From NCBI GenBank assembly GCA_021292105.1, contig CM037873.1, positions 16,472,551 to 16,536,550 on the forward strand: a stretch of 64,000 nt of DNA, read 5' to 3'. The notes under the pieces are model-generated. The model searched no databases, was not told the origin of the DNA, and was given only the letters and a program-made list of their open reading frames with translations. The translations under genes were made by a program, and so were the position numbers. The DNA comes from Anadara kagoshimensis (lineage: Eukaryota > Mollusca > Bivalvia > Arcoida > Arcidae). Position 1 is the first letter of the stretch. Each line of letters begins with the position of its first letter. This document shows positions 11,450-24,374 of the stretch, one piece after another.

Positions 11450-13610
11450 CTGTGGTTGGACTTTGGTGGATGTTCCCATTCAAAGGCAGAATTCCATTGC
11501 GGGCGCCATTTGTATACATTTAAAAAATGGTATAAATATCCCATAGTTGATGAAAGAGGAATTGGAATGTGACGTACTATTGTCTATTGTACTTAGGGAC
11601 AGTCCTTAACATTGTCATTTTGTTTTAGAAATGATCGCAAAACAAACATGCTAACAAGGAAATGAATAAATACCATCAGTTGCCAAAAGAACTAAGGACT
11701 AGTTATAGGACCAATGTTCTAAAGCATTGGTATTCACACCTGAATTCAGCCATTAGTTAAACCTTGTAATATTTGCATATGGGGTCAACGGTGTGTTCCC
11801 TGAACGCCTACTAATTAGAGATGGGGATAAAGGGGTCTTTCAAGGTTGTTTTACCTGTAATTTTACCGGTGTCTTCACATTTATCCAACATTTGATATTT
11901 TGACATAGGGAAAGGTAAATTTTATGTTGGATAAATGACATCAAAGGAAAATGGAAACAATAGGTTGGCTTAAGTACTGTGAACATTCATACCTTTACCT
12001 TTTTGAAAATTAAGCATACCTGGCCCCAGTTTCACAAGAATAATTTTTAAGAAAGATTTTACCGGTACTTTATTTAAAAATCTGGTAAATTTGATATGTA
12101 CGGAAATGATTTTGAAAAATTTTAAAATGTCCTAGAATTTAATGTTTAATTTAATTTAAGGTGATTATGAAGATCAAATAAAAAATATTTAGTTCTGTCA
12201 AGAATGTTTATTCTAAGTTTCAAAGATTGCCAAAAATTGTTAAGGAAAATCTTACTAAGGGAATCATTCGAAATTGAGAGGCTGGCGAAATGAAAAAATA
12301 TTCCAAGGATATAACCTTATTGGAAAAATTTCCAACTGGAAAAAATCCAAAATATACTCAATTTAAGAAAAAAAATCCATGAACATAACCTTTATTAAGC
12401 AGTTTATTTTTTTCCCATTCAGTTAAAGCATCAAACAAGCATTACCATTACATCATTTCAAAACTACTATCAAATGAATTTAAAATATATATATGTATAT
12501 ACATATGACATTCAAATCAATTTTTCCAATCAATAACCCCATGATGGACAATATATAAAAGAATAAATTAATTTGAGAGAATAAATCATATTTTTTAGTC
12601 AAAATATAACGTTATCAAATTTTAATTAGGTAGGACTTTTTTTATTACTAAAAATTAACGTATTTATTTCTTATTTATAGTTATTTTTAATTCTTATTTA
12701 AGAATAAATATTATTCTTTAAATATAACTTTATTGAAATTTATAAAGGTAGGAATCAAACTTTTTAATTTCTAAAATTTAACAAATGTATCTTATAATTT
12801 TGGTTATTTTAAACTCTTTTAGTAAAAATATGACATATTATTTCATACTATTTAAATAAAGGAACTTTTATTCTGGTGGGGGAAACTAACTGATCACATC
12901 ACAGGTAAACATGAATGAACCAATTTTATCTATGACTTTTCGCTATTTTAAGGTGATAATAAATATTAAAAACCGTCCTCATATAACTTAAAGTAAAGAG
13001 AAACGATTTAAATAATACTGTCAAATACACAGATTCATTATTTAACATTGTCAAATAAATGGTGAAAATAAAATTTCACATAACATATTTAATCGGAAGA
13101 AGCGTTGAGTTTTTAACCGTGACTTTCATTTCGTAATGCCAAGTGCTTGGCTGGCTAAAGTACAGTCAATACCCACTTTGAAGTCTTGAGTCAGACCCGG
13201 TGTGGGTTAAAACTTTTCCAACTAAACGACAGCAGAGGTCAATTTCCTCAAAATTAATGCTAAAATCAGATATTGAAAACAAAATACTTAACTAATAAAT
13301 TGGTAGGGATGATATTGTTTAAAGCAATGGTGGTATAATTTGTATTGGCATAACTACCAAAATAAACCGCCTGCAAGCAAACTTTTGTAAATCTGTTGGT
13401 CTTCTTAACAATTAAGCTGTTTCTGCTTCAAAGCTGATGCACTTTCCAAACTGCTAAATCCTCTACTGTTAACTATTCCTGAAAACCCCTGACACATGGT
13501 TCTGATAACAATGACCATTAATATTAAAGGATGTGCGGCCAGGCACACTGCATATATTTTCCGCTTCGAAGTAGTATGACTTTCAACTTAGTTTTCTTTA
13601 ACCTTTCTAT
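11450..13610. other. AT-rich intergenic sequence
   Basis: Very AT-rich, especially 12,300-12,900. No gene, RNA or clear repeat could be supported. Confidence 0.6.
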
Positions 13611-13614
13611 TACA

Positions 13615-14095
13615 GACAGTTATCTTCAACCTCAAACTAATGGAGGATTTCGTAATACACTGGCAGTCGGAGATGAACTTTCCCCAATGATTTCAGCAGT
13701 TGGTGGTACTTCATCCAATCCAGGTTGTTTACTCATCCTCTCCACGATCTCGTCCTGTCCCTTTGATGATTTCGACTTTCGATATCTTTCAAGGCAACAT
13801 TCAGCTCTACTACTCCCCGATTTACAAGGTTCCACAAGCACTTTCCATGAAGAACTTGTACTCCTTAACGAGGAGCTGGATGGTTAAACAGGCACTTTCA
13901 CGGAATTACAAGATACTCTCGTTCTGTCCCTTTGATGATTTCGACTTTGATATCTTTCAAGGCAACATTCAGCTCTACTACTCCCCGATTTACAAGGTTC
14001 CACAAGCACTTTCCATGAAGAACTTGTACTTCTTAACGAGGAGCTGGATGGTTAAACAGGCACTTTCACGGAATTACAAGATACTCGACTATTAG
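13615..14095 (+). other. Exon-like segment with a 169-bp tandem duplication
   Basis: A good splice acceptor (pyrimidine-rich, ending CTATTACAG) lies just before 13,615. An open plus-strand frame follows (DSYLQPQTNGGFRNT...PMISAVGGTSSNPG) and runs to a TAA at about 13,885. From 13,751 a 169-bp block beginning CGTCCTGTCCCTTTGATGAT is repeated from 13,920 with one base deleted, so the second copy is read in another frame. Both copies carry the same in-frame TAA after ...NEELDG. It could be the remains of an exon or a gene fragment. The minus strand is also open across 13,632-13,841 (containing EVPPTAEIIGESSSPTASV), so even the strand is uncertain. No known domain was recognised. Confidence 0.35.
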
Positions 14096-16515
14096 ACAAT
14101 GATCTAATATCACGTGTGAAGGTCTGGAACAATCTTGTGCAGAAGAGTCTTTTGGCTTACGCTTACAATCAAATTATCTTAGCAACCCTCACTAGTTTAA
14201 AGTGCTTCGATTTCCTTGACAATCTCCTATGATGGCATGATCAGGAGTCAAACCTTACGTAGGTGGTATGGTATCGATTTATTAACCCCTACAGACAGTT
14301 ACTTTGCCACTAAAAATCAGTGCAGTGTGGGGAGGTATATATCTTGCGATGCAAACCATTATAATTGATCTTAACCATGTCATGTCTAAATAATAAAATA
14401 CTTGCATCAAACGTGTGTGTGTGTGTGTGTGTGTATGTGTTAAGGGAGAGGGATTTACTGTATTTCCATAAATTGATGGCACATGGTGTTTATTCTTTAT
14501 TTCTTTTATTTGAAAATGTTTCCATTAAACTATTATTAAAATGCATTTAAAATGCACTGACCTAACCAAATTATATTTTTAATTAAAAACATTATTGGTC
14601 GGTTCTTCTGTACATAGAGAAATTTTGAGAAAATTGTGAAAATTTGATAAAGTTTATACACCAATTGGGCCTTATTCAAAGTTACATCAAGGCATTTAGG
14701 GCCAGGTAGGTCATTGTTGCTCGGGTGTGTTCCAGGTATGATCATCATGAATATTCAAATTATGACATAACGTTTATAGTTGTTCCAAGTAAGAAGGTAT
14801 AGAAGGGATAATTTTGACATAGTCATATTTGTTGTTTTGTCAAAAAGTTAAAAAAAATTGCTCTATGTACAGAATTCAGTTCAGTTTTTCATGAATGAAA
14901 AACATTTTTCCCTATTAGGTCAGTATATTTTGTATTGAGTTTTGAAAAAAATGTGAGTTTGTTGGAAAATACGACTTTATTCTTGCATTTTCCATGTGCA
15001 TTGAATTTACGGAAATACAGTAGGTTTACAAATACTGTACATGTATTTATGTATTTGCAATTTCACGGTGACTCTTGTACCGCAAACGTATTTTCTCCCT
15101 TCAAACACTTTCCCTGTAGTCATAAACGTGAAAATTTCTTGTCACAAATAGTTTAGAAAATCTAAAGAGTACAAATTTTCTACCACTAATGTTTTTTCTT
15201 ATATAGTGCGTAATGTAACCATGCATGAAAAAATAATCACAGCACCATGTGCTATATTTTCAAAACCACAAATATTAATGAATTGAAAACAATATGTAAC
15301 AAACTGGTATACATTAATAATTTACTCTGTTTAAGAAAACAAGTTTAAAATTATATTACAAAACAAACTTATTATAAAACAAGGGAGATTACCATATTGG
15401 GAAAATATAAAGTTTCTCCTTATTAATAAGATAACAAATTCTGTTTACTCGCTTAATAATATGAATATTATAATTCTGATACTGAAATCACATATATCAG
15501 AAACAGGGATTAAAAGATTGAAAAATAATATACCGGGTACCAGTCTGTGTTCATTAAAATTTTAATAGATTTGTGTATGCTTTTCTTCTAGAAATCTCAT
15601 TCGATAATTATTTACAAAATATGCAACATTGGTGGAATTTTGTTAATGCATTTAATAAATATATCAATCCATTAAACTGCATACAGTTGTATTACAATGT
15701 TCTAATTCATAACTAAAAAGGCCAATAGCACCAGAAAATTAGGATGTCTACGAAATTCAGATTTTCAAAAACCTTTAATATGTTAATATACAATCACTGT
15801 AGCTAGCTTAATAGAAGACTATGCTTTCCAGAACACACAATCTAACTTTCAAAATGCAAGTTGACATGTTTACATTTGCAAATTTCAAAAACACAAATGC
15901 AGTTTGCTTTTCTTCTAGCCATGCACCAATGTATTTTTGTTTGATACGAAAAAGGTAATTAAGTTTTCTTTATTCTTAAAGTCTTGAAATGTACTTTTTA
16001 ACTTTATATATATTCTTTAAAATATTTTTTCACAAAAATGTTTTCATAATCAATTTGAACATCCAAATCACAAAATATGCTGAAATCTACCTTAATGCGA
16101 ACATTTTTAAATACTTTCAAAAGAAGACCTCCCATATCCTTTATAAATATTGATTGTAAGTATAACCTTAATGAGTAGCAACATGCTTTTAAAGAGCGAC
16201 AAAAATTGATAAACAGGACCATAAACTTAAATATTAACCAGGGGAGACAAACAAATTGCTTGAATAACCTACAGGTACCGAACATATCATTTTATAAAGG
16301 CTGTTCTAAAATTCAATAACTGACACTGATTTAGACACAAAACACTAGGCGATTAGCTCTTCAATAATGGGAGAATACTCAGTGTTCTTATCATCGATTT
16401 GATTTTTACAGGACTCCAGGTTTACACAGATATCCGAGTTGTGTATTTATTCAGCTTGTATTTGATAGAAAGAAATTTTATCTAATTTACATGTAATTTA
16501 GTCAATCACATTGGT
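14096..16515. other. AT-rich intergenic sequence
   Basis: Only a GT microsatellite at 14,413-14,440 stands out. The other open frames are short, AT-driven and without protein character. Confidence 0.55.
14413..14440. repeat. (GT)n microsatellite
   Basis: An uninterrupted GT run of about 22 bases, ending in TATGTGT. Confidence 0.95.
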
Positions 16516-16518
16516 GTC

Positions 16519-16795
16519 AAAAAGATTTATTGTTTGGTTTTACATCCCAGTCAAGAATAATTCACTTATATTGAGGCGGCATTTTTGCAGTTTGGCATTT
16601 TAAGGTCTTTTATTAAGAATTGATTTATTGAAATGGTTTTACATCCGAGTCAAGAATATTTGACTTACATCCAGCCATCGCCAACTATAGGCTACGGAAA
16701 TTTTGAATTTTACAGATCAGTCACTACATTTTTATAAGTCTTGGTGAGACCTAAATAGGGTTCAAACCCACAACCTCACACATTGGAATCTTCTG
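16519..16795 (-). mobile_element. tRNA-derived SINE with a doubled 3' tail
   Basis: On the minus strand a box B-like GGGTTTGAACCCTA lies near 16,757-16,770. A body follows (GGTCTCACCAAGACTTATAA), then the tail TCAAATATTCTTGACTCGGA TGTAAAACC near 16,632-16,662. A second copy of the tail, also running as ...TTGACTGGGATGTAAAACC, lies at about 16,530-16,555. The pair of tails suggests one SINE 3' end inserted beside another, or a partial duplication. Confidence 0.6.
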
Positions 16796-16799
16796 AAGG

Positions 16800-18840
16800 A
16801 CATGATGTTTTATTTGTAAATGCCCAATTCTTGCAAATCTTGTGCAGACTGGTGATATATTACCTGCCTCTATCATATACACTACTGTTACATCACTCAT
16901 AAATCTGAAACTTGGTCAAATTAGATCATTTTGACCAAACGAACGAAAATAATTTTGAAATGAAACTACCACGAGATCATGAAGCTGTTTTAATTCTATC
17001 AGATGTATTTATTAACGTATGCATGTGTATGTGTGAGCTACCATAAAATTAATAAAAGGGTATGAGTATGCAGTGGCAAGTAATCAAGGAAAACAATCTA
17101 GTAAAGTATAACAAACAGAAATTGTGGACAGGAAAATGATGACATTATAATGACGTCTTTCTGTATAAGTACACACAACAGGACAAATTAAATGAATATT
17201 TATAGAATGGTAATGTTATGGTAGTATATGCATTAATTTGGTGTGGTGTGTGTGTGTGTGTGTTAATTGATGTTTAACACAATTGATGCTTGTGTGTGCA
17301 TGTGTACATCATTAACCTAATGACTACAATTGTTAGAATTTGATCGACATGCCTCAATAGAGACAGTTAATAGTGTTCCAGGACTGCAATATCATAAAAG
17401 TTGGTCAAGTTGATCTACTGAAACCATGATATAGGTATTTTTCAATACCTTTACTTAAATATAGCTAAAGCATCTTTTGGAAATAATTGGTTTTTCAGTA
17501 GACCTTAAATTTATATTGTAAACCATGTAGGGGAACCGTTCTCAATTTCAAATAACTTGTCTCAATAGAGACAGTTAAGTATATTCAGTTCTAGACCAAA
17601 TTAAAGACACTAAATAGTCAGCAGAAACGGGTCAATATTAACTGCTTTGAGTGTACAAGAATTAACCAGTATCGCATTTAAGAAAGATGTTATATGGTAA
17701 ACCGAAACAAACTCTTCATTAGTGAATACTCAGACTTCAACAGACCAGAGCTTTGTGTGAGGTCAACCATCACACCTGTTTACACTAGTTACTTGTAAAA
17801 CATAATTCAGAAAAAGGACAAACTTGATAGTGAACAAATACACCATCTTAAAATAGATTTTGAAGTAATCTAGATTGATGTGTATGATATAACCATGTGA
17901 CTACAGTTTGTCAGAATTTGATTCGAATAGACAGTTAAAATATAGACTAGTACTGGAATATTAAAATGGTCAGTACCAGTTCCTACTTTCAAACAGGGTC
18001 TGCTTCTCTTACCAGAGAAATGTCTGTATGGCTAAAACACTTGAGTAATCCTTCTTTATGTGGACACCCTTTCTACGAAAAAATCTGAACGGGGGACCTC
18101 ATAAGGGATACTGCTGGATATTTATGTGTTTCTATATTGTTCAACACAACCTGAAAAATGAGGTCGAATATTGAACACAATGAAAAAAAAATATCCTCCA
18201 TTAAGATTTTTAAATGTCTTAATTAAACATTCATTGAAAAATCTTATAACATTAACTGAAGTAAAAATTTGTTTCAATGTAGACATTTGTTAAGTCAAAT
18301 TGACATTATTTTGCACGTGAACCTATGTCCAGCGAAATCTTTCAGTTGGATATGATTGTCGTTATATGGATTTAAGGTCAAGGAAAAATGTTTATTATTT
18401 ATTATTATTTTTGAGGTTTTGAGTTTGAAACACAAAGTTGGATTTCGTGAAAAAAAAAATCGATATTGGCTTCGAGTTAGGATTTTGAAACTGGACACAA
18501 TGGAGAAGACCCGAATGCCAAAGAAAAAAAATGTTTTGGCAATTGAAACATAAAACTCTTTCACAATTGGATCTGTTCAAGTAGATTTTACTTGGGCGTC
18601 AAGAGGTGATATGATCCATAAGCATTCGTTATACAATACTTACCTAGTTCACCAAAAGATAAACCAAAACATTTTTGTTTAAACCCCATGGATTTTACAG
18701 CTGGGTGGAATGTAGCAATGTTTAAATGTTTTACCCATGGACACACAAACTCCTTCATTGTAATTCCTAATAGCCTACTCTCTATAAAAATGAACATTAT
18801 TTTATTTACTGTAATAATACATATACATATATTTGAAGTC
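16800..18840. other. AT-rich sequence with a diverged long-period repeat
   Basis: A GT microsatellite lies at 17,241-17,263. The phrase TCAATAGAGACAGTTAA recurs at 17,353 and 17,562 and in weaker form at 17,926 (GAATAGACAGTTAAA). The two outer copies are preceded by similar sequence containing GACTACA..TGT.AGAATTTGAT. These look like old, diverged duplications. No gene was seen. Confidence 0.45.
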
Positions 18841-18844
18841 CCAT

Positions 18845-18925
18845 AGAACAGGAGGTGCTTACCCTTCCAAAGCACTAAGCCTAAGTTCCCTGGTGAAAGT
18901 TTACGTTGTTTCCTGGTAGATCTGT
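18845..18925 (+). mobile_element. Fragment of the recurrent RT retroelement 3' UTR
   Basis: Contains ACAGGAGGTGCTTACCCTTC, then AAGCACTAAGCC and TCCCTGGTGAAAGTTTACG, in the order seen at 24.4 and 55.4 kb. Both ends are lost. Confidence 0.65.
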
Positions 18926-19236
18926 ACAGCTATATGTCAAAATCTTAAATAACTGCATGAGTTTAAATGGTATAAATATCTTTAAATCTCCTTGTTTATA
19001 AAACGTGTTTTACGTTTAACTTTGTAATTCAATATCGAGATTGTTTAATTCTGTGGAGTTGTATAATGTCCACACATTAGTTTCTTATCTACTTCTTTCT
19101 CTAAGTTGTAACTTTGTTCCTCATTTAGGACTGGTATCACATGGTCCCATGGCAATGTTTGAAACGTTTCTAGAAATACAAATATAAATATTAACTCATC
19201 AACAGCAAATGAACCAAATAAGCAAGAAAGAAAACT

Positions 19237-20411
19237 TTATCATAATGAGATCAGTGATTGTAATATAAATCCACCAACTTTGTACGAGCACTAGATTTAA
19301 TGACATCATAGTGAGGTCAGTGATTATAATATAAATCCACCAACTTTGTGTGAGCACTAGATTTAATGACATCATAGTGAGGTCAGTGATTATAATATAA
19401 ATCCACCAACTTTGTGTGAGCACTAGATTTAATTACAACATAGTGAGGTCTGATTATAATATAAATCCACCAACTTTGTGTGAGCACTAGATTTAATGAC
19501 ATCATAGTGAGGTCAGTGATTATAATATAAATCCACCAACTTTGTACGAGCACTAGATTTAATGACATCATAGTGAGGTCAGTGATTATAATATAAATCC
19601 ATCAACTTTGTGTGAGCACTTGATTTAATGACATCATAGTGAGGTCAGTGATTATAATATAAATCCACCAACTTTGTGTGAGCACTAGATTTAATGACAT
19701 CATAGTGAGGTCAGTGATTATAATATAAATCCATCAACTTTGTGTGAGCACTTGATTTAATGACATCATAGTGAGGTCAGTGATTATAATATAAATCCAT
19801 CAACTTTGTGTGAGCACTAGATTTAATGACATCATAGTGAGGTCAGTGATTATAATATAAATCCACCAACTTTGTGTGAGCACTAGATTTAATGACATCA
19901 TAGTGAGGTCAGTGATTATAATATAAATCCACCAACTTTGTGTGAGCACTAGATTTAATGACATCATAGTGAGGTCAGTGATTATAATATAAATTCACCA
20001 ACTTTGTACGAGCACTAGATTTAATGACATCATAGTGAGGTCAGTGATTATAATATAAATCCACCAACTTTGTGTGAGCACCAGATTTAATGACATCATA
20101 GTGAGGTCAGTGATTATAATATAAAACCACCAACTTTGTGTGAGCACTAGATTTAATGACATCATAGTGAGGTCAGTGATTATAATATAAATCCACCAAC
20201 TTTGTGTGAGCACTAGATTTAATGACATCATAGTGAGGTCAGTGATTATAATATAAATCCACCAACTTTGTGTCAGCACTAGGTTTAATGACATCATAGT
20301 GAGGTCAGTGATTATAATATAAATCCACCAACTTTGTGTGAGCACTAGGTTTAATGACATCATAGTGAGGTCAGTGATTATAATATAAATCCATCAATTT
20401 TGTACGAGCCC
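19237..20411. repeat. 66-bp satellite array, 18 copies
   Basis: The unit runs from GAGGTCAGTGATTATAATAT through AATCCACCAACTTTGTG and TGAGCACTAGATTTAATGAC to ATCATAGT, 66 bp in all. Unit starts fall at 19,246, 19,312, 19,378, 19,444 (5 bp short), then every 66 bp to 20,367. Variants are few: CCACC/CCATC, TGTGTGAG/TGTACGAG and ACTAG/ACTTG. Because 66 is a multiple of three, the minus strand stays open as a 22-residue repeat (NLVLTQSWWIYIIITDLTMM-like); that is a consequence of the period and not evidence of coding. Confidence 0.97.
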
Positions 20412-20539
20412 AAATATATTGAAAACAGTAAATAGTTGATTTCATGTCATTTTATATCAAGCAATTATATTATATAACCGTCGTTTGTCATAAGAGTGAA
20501 CTATAACTGCAAGTTGTCCAACATCAATGAATGCATAAC

Positions 20540-20815
20540 TATATGACCAACAAAAGTTACCATCACTGACATTAGGCTTACCAGGTTGATTACAGAAAAA
20601 AAACACAATCTGATGCTGGATGCATTATGATTCATCTCTGGCGTCGTCATTTAAGGCACATCAAGTCCAATACACCCCTTTTTATCTAAAAAACATTAAT
20701 TTAATGTCATTGACAGCAAGCCACAACCAAACACAAGAAAAGAAGTCAAATAGATCACTGATTATAACACTCTTAACTTTTGACAAGTACTTGATATAAT
20801 GAAAAATGGTATAGT
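20540..20815. repeat. Diverged copy of a dispersed repeat with one 66-bp-like unit
   Basis: Similar in order to 23,805-24,075. Both contain TTACAGAAAA, GATGCATTAT, a TCTCTGGCGTCGTCATT-type phrase (TCTTGGCGTCGTCATT in the second), a CATTGACA/CTTGACAT block, and AGTCAAATAGATCACTGATT. The last part, ATCACTGATTATAACACTCT..AACTTTTGACAAGTACTTGATATAATGA, lines up with the 66-bp satellite unit. Confidence 0.6.
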
Positions 20816-21195
20816 GTGGTACACACATGTTACAATGAGTGCTCCATAACTTTAAATTTTTTTCTTAACAGTCTTAATATCTTTCTTCACGTTATTACCC
20901 AACAGTGTACTTAAGATATGTTCTTCAGCACTTTAAAATATAGGTTTTTATTTAACATTAGACTAGTTTTTCCTATCTGATTTGACGAAATACAAGTTTT
21001 ATCGAACACGTATAATACAGAATCTTGGCGGTAAAGCGCACGTGCACTTCACTTTCTTATTGTGACGTCATCAGGGAGTCTTGGATTTGTCGGTCATAAC
21101 ATAGTTCAGTGGTTTTCTGTGGTAAAATGTAATTTTTCACATAAAGTATTGTTTTTCATTTTTTTTTAAAATAACCTCATTGGAAATGTTAGATA

Positions 21196-21294
21196 ATAAT
21201 ATTATATACACAGTGTGTATGTACAACCCTTCGTATTAAGTCTCGTCCTTATACTGAGTGTTGTATATACACACTGTGTATATAATATGTATTT
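21196..21294. mobile_element. Foldback element
   Basis: The left arm TATTATATACACAGTGTGTA followed by TGTACAACC and the right arm GTTGTATATACACACTGTGT followed by ATATAATA are inverted copies, separated by about 35 bases. No coding potential. Confidence 0.75.
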
Positions 21295-21299
21295 ATCAT

Positions 21300-22185
21300 T
21301 ATTTTCATTCATCTGCTAATACAGTTTGAGGCTATGTTAATTTGGTCCTAATGCAACCTCTTATGTGGCACAATATTCGATCCTGTAAGCAGCCTTTCTA
21401 AGACATATATCCCTAAATTATTTAACTTAACATTTGGCTCATAGTTATTTGTTTAAACGCATTACTATGAGTGCCTATTAACTTTACAGGTTAGGATTCA
21501 TCAATTAGTCTGGTCTCAAGGTGTGTACTGCTGGTCTTTCCCTTGTCTCACGCAGTGGTTATTGCTTGATGTCTCCTCTTCAATTATCCCAAGTTAATTT
21601 CAAAACGCCGTCTTGTCTTTAGATTTCTGAATCTTTTCCCCGTCTGAAGAATTGGGGTAAAACTGTGATAAGGCCAAACATTGACATCAAATCAAGACAC
21701 AAAGAACAAACTACAACATGAAAAAAGAGGTGACAGGTAGCTATTGCACGTATTGATACCATACTGATTAAATAATATTCCTTACTGAATTGCCATTTAA
21801 CTCTCTTCTATATATATATTAATATGGTAAATTATCATTTGGTACTAATCTGTTACATCGACATTATCATTTATAACATACCGTTGTTTCTGCTCTTGTT
21901 CACATCTACAGTACATATATAACAGCAAATTCAGTAAATTGGTGTCCTCCATTAGTAGGCTGACTATTTTGCACTATATGTAAAGCTTTGCTGATCATTT
22001 GTAAAAGCAGAAAGGTAAAAAATAGTCATGAACTTGATTTCTGGTTTAAATTTGAGTGTTGTGTCAATACAATCCCAACACTAAAAACCCCATGCCATTG
22101 TCTGGTCATATAGTCAAGTTATAACAAGTTTTTACATTTTGACATTATATTCTAACTAAAATCTGTGTAACACATTTGTCTAGAT
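21300..22185. other. AT-rich intergenic sequence
   Basis: No gene, RNA or clear repeat supported. Confidence 0.55.
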
Positions 22186-22189
22186 TTCA

Positions 22190-22420
22190 AGATTGACTGA
22201 TATCCCAGTTTTATATATGTTTTTTATCCCAGTAAAAATATTTCACTTACATCAAGACTTCACCAGCTTATGTGAACCTGTCTACAAAGGCCAGATAAGG
22301 GAACCTAAGTAGGAGAGGCTTATATTGGCAGATGACCCTTTTATACATGTTCAAATAACATGAATAATGAGCAATTGGGATAAAATTTGACTGGCCTTTA
22401 AAACCAGGCGACCCTTTATA
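22190..22420 (-). mobile_element. SINE tail joined to a 'TCTATAAAGGCC' repeat fragment
   Basis: The left part matches the SINE 3' region (CAGTAAAAATATTTCACTTA, CATCAAGACTTCACCAGCT). It is followed by CCTGTCTACAAAGGCCAGAT, which resembles the ends of the TIR element at 48,670-48,853. A composite or chimeric fragment. Confidence 0.45.
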
Positions 22421-22794
22421 AATCACTATAACATTACCATTTAGCTTAAGCATGTTGATGTTTAAGCAAGAAAAATCAAATCTGTAAAGATTTATAATCT
22501 TACTGTAAGCATGGTAATTTTCATGTAGTGGAAATTTTTACTGATTTCCCGAAATGAAAAAAAAATTGGGAAAATTACCCCCTCCTGAAAATTTGTGCAA
22601 GTCAATTATCACATATGCTTTGTTTCACAGTAATGGACAGAATTGCAAAAAAACAACCCCTTCACAAAGACCTAATAACACAAAGTTAAAATACCACGTT
22701 TACAGTATTACATTTATGCCTATCTAATAGAATGGTCTATACTTGGTCGTCTTAATCATCCGTCTGGTTGCTGAAAGAAACCTCCATATGTGAA

Positions 22795-23240
22795 TGCAGA
22801 CTATCCATGCTGGTCTACTAGAAAACTAAATCAGACATTAATTGAAATCGAGAAAAAAATGATTTATCATGATGTAAGCGCATATATTCCTGACTGGGTG
22901 AGCTTTTCTGCTATGCCTATAGTTAACAGATTTTGGAATACAAGTAAAATATTCTTATCCCCGGGTAAATAACACCCTGCCTACACTTTCATCTACAGGC
23001 AACACTATACTGCATGTCTCGGTTTAAACCAACTACTGGCTTTAATTTGAGATTTGACATCATAGATCATGATATATTTTGACCATGGGCAAATATTTCT
23101 GTTACATTTATAAGTAACAGGATTGTAATATCAAGTGAAACAATTTTCACTTTAAAATTGAGATGCTAGTTCCCTATCACTTGAATCTATTTTTTTTAAA
23201 CTTTGGCTATCATTGGAGATTTGTCATTATTCAATTTCCT
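22795..23240. repeat. Direct duplication, copy 1 (diverged)
   Basis: Shares a collinear order with 23,400-23,780: GACATTAATTG..ATCGA, AATGATTTATCATGAT, TGACTGGGTGA versus TGACTAGGTGA, CACCCTGCCTACACTTTC versus CACACTGCCTGTACTTTC, AACTACTGGCTTTAATT, then a TGTAATATCAAGTGAAA block and GAGATGCTAGTT. Confidence 0.65.
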
Positions 23241-23399
23241 GTGCTGTAAATAACCAATGGCTACCATATTTCTGTCTGCCAGGGAATCATAATACCAACC
23301 AAACCCTCGTTCCATTATGTTTCCACTCAACGATCACTCTCAGCGTACTATTCAATGGGACAAACCAGGTTCCTCGAGATTCTGAAGAGGTGGTTATCC

Positions 23400-23780
23400 A
23401 CGTTGGCCTAATAGAATACGAAAGCATAGACATTAATTGTAATCGAAGAAGAAATGATTTATCATGATATAAGTGAATAAATTCTTGACTAGGTGATTAT
23501 TTCTGCTCTGCCTACAGATGATAGAATTGGGATACAAGTGAAAGGGTCTTGACCAGAAGTAAAATGCACACTGCCTGTACTTTCCTAAAGTAACTACTGG
23601 CTTTAATTGGAGATCTGTCATCATGAGTCAAGAGAAGTATGATTGTAATATCAAGTGAAATAATCTCGACTGTTGGTAAATTACTTCAAACTTGAGATGC
23701 TAGTTTCTTGGCAAATGCATCTATCAAATAACTTGGCCATTATTGGAGGTCTGTCATCATTTAATCTTCTCCTGTTGTGA
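23400..23780. repeat. Direct duplication, copy 2 (diverged)
   Basis: The partner of the block at 22,795-23,240, offset by about 590 bp. Neither copy keeps a convincing protein frame; short open frames exist in both but do not match each other. Confidence 0.65.
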
Positions 23781-23804
23781 CTATTAAATGAATGACTTTT
23801 AGCT

Positions 23805-24075
23805 TGTCATGTCAATTACAGAAAATATACTACAATGAGATAATTGATGCATTATTACAGAAAATATACCACAATGAGAAATTGATGCATTATGTTTCAT
23901 TTCGTCTCTTGGCGTCGTCATTAGGGTCACATATGGTTCCTTAAAGTTCAATACATCCTGAAAAAATCAAAAACTTGACATTAGCCAATGTCACAGAGAA
24001 AAAACACAAGTCAAATAGATCACTGATTATTACATTCTCAACTTTCAACAATTACTGGATACAGTAACAAATAAA
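23805..24075. repeat. Second copy of the dispersed repeat with one 66-bp-like unit
   Basis: Collinear with 20,540-20,815. The end (GTCAAATAGATCACTGATTA...ACTTTCAACAATTACTGGATACAGTAAC) is a diverged relative of the 66-bp satellite unit. A short internal tandem piece containing ACAGAAAATATACTACAATG occurs twice, at about 23,820 and 23,860. Confidence 0.6.
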
Positions 24076-24374
24076 CTAGTTGAGCTTAAAATCTTGACAT
24101 GAAAGGTTTATTTAAGTTGTTTGTAGCAAAATGACAGATTTACCAATTCAAATAAGTATGTTAAAAGTGATTGATGATATTATTTATGATATATCTTTTG
24201 GTTTTTGATTAAAAACTTTATTCATGAGTTATTATCCTCAAGTCATTCAGGGTTACTATATAAAGAATCATTCTTCCATCAGACTGCGGGACTCCTGTTT
24301 CATCATTAGGAGAGGAGGTATGTATTGGTATTTTAAGTATATTGTAAAGGTATATGAAAAAAATTCGGGGATAT

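Noticed and set aside
19199..20363. Minus-strand frames with a 22-residue repeat (TQSWWIYIIITDLTMMSLN-like)
   Set aside because: Product of a 66-bp satellite whose period is a multiple of three.
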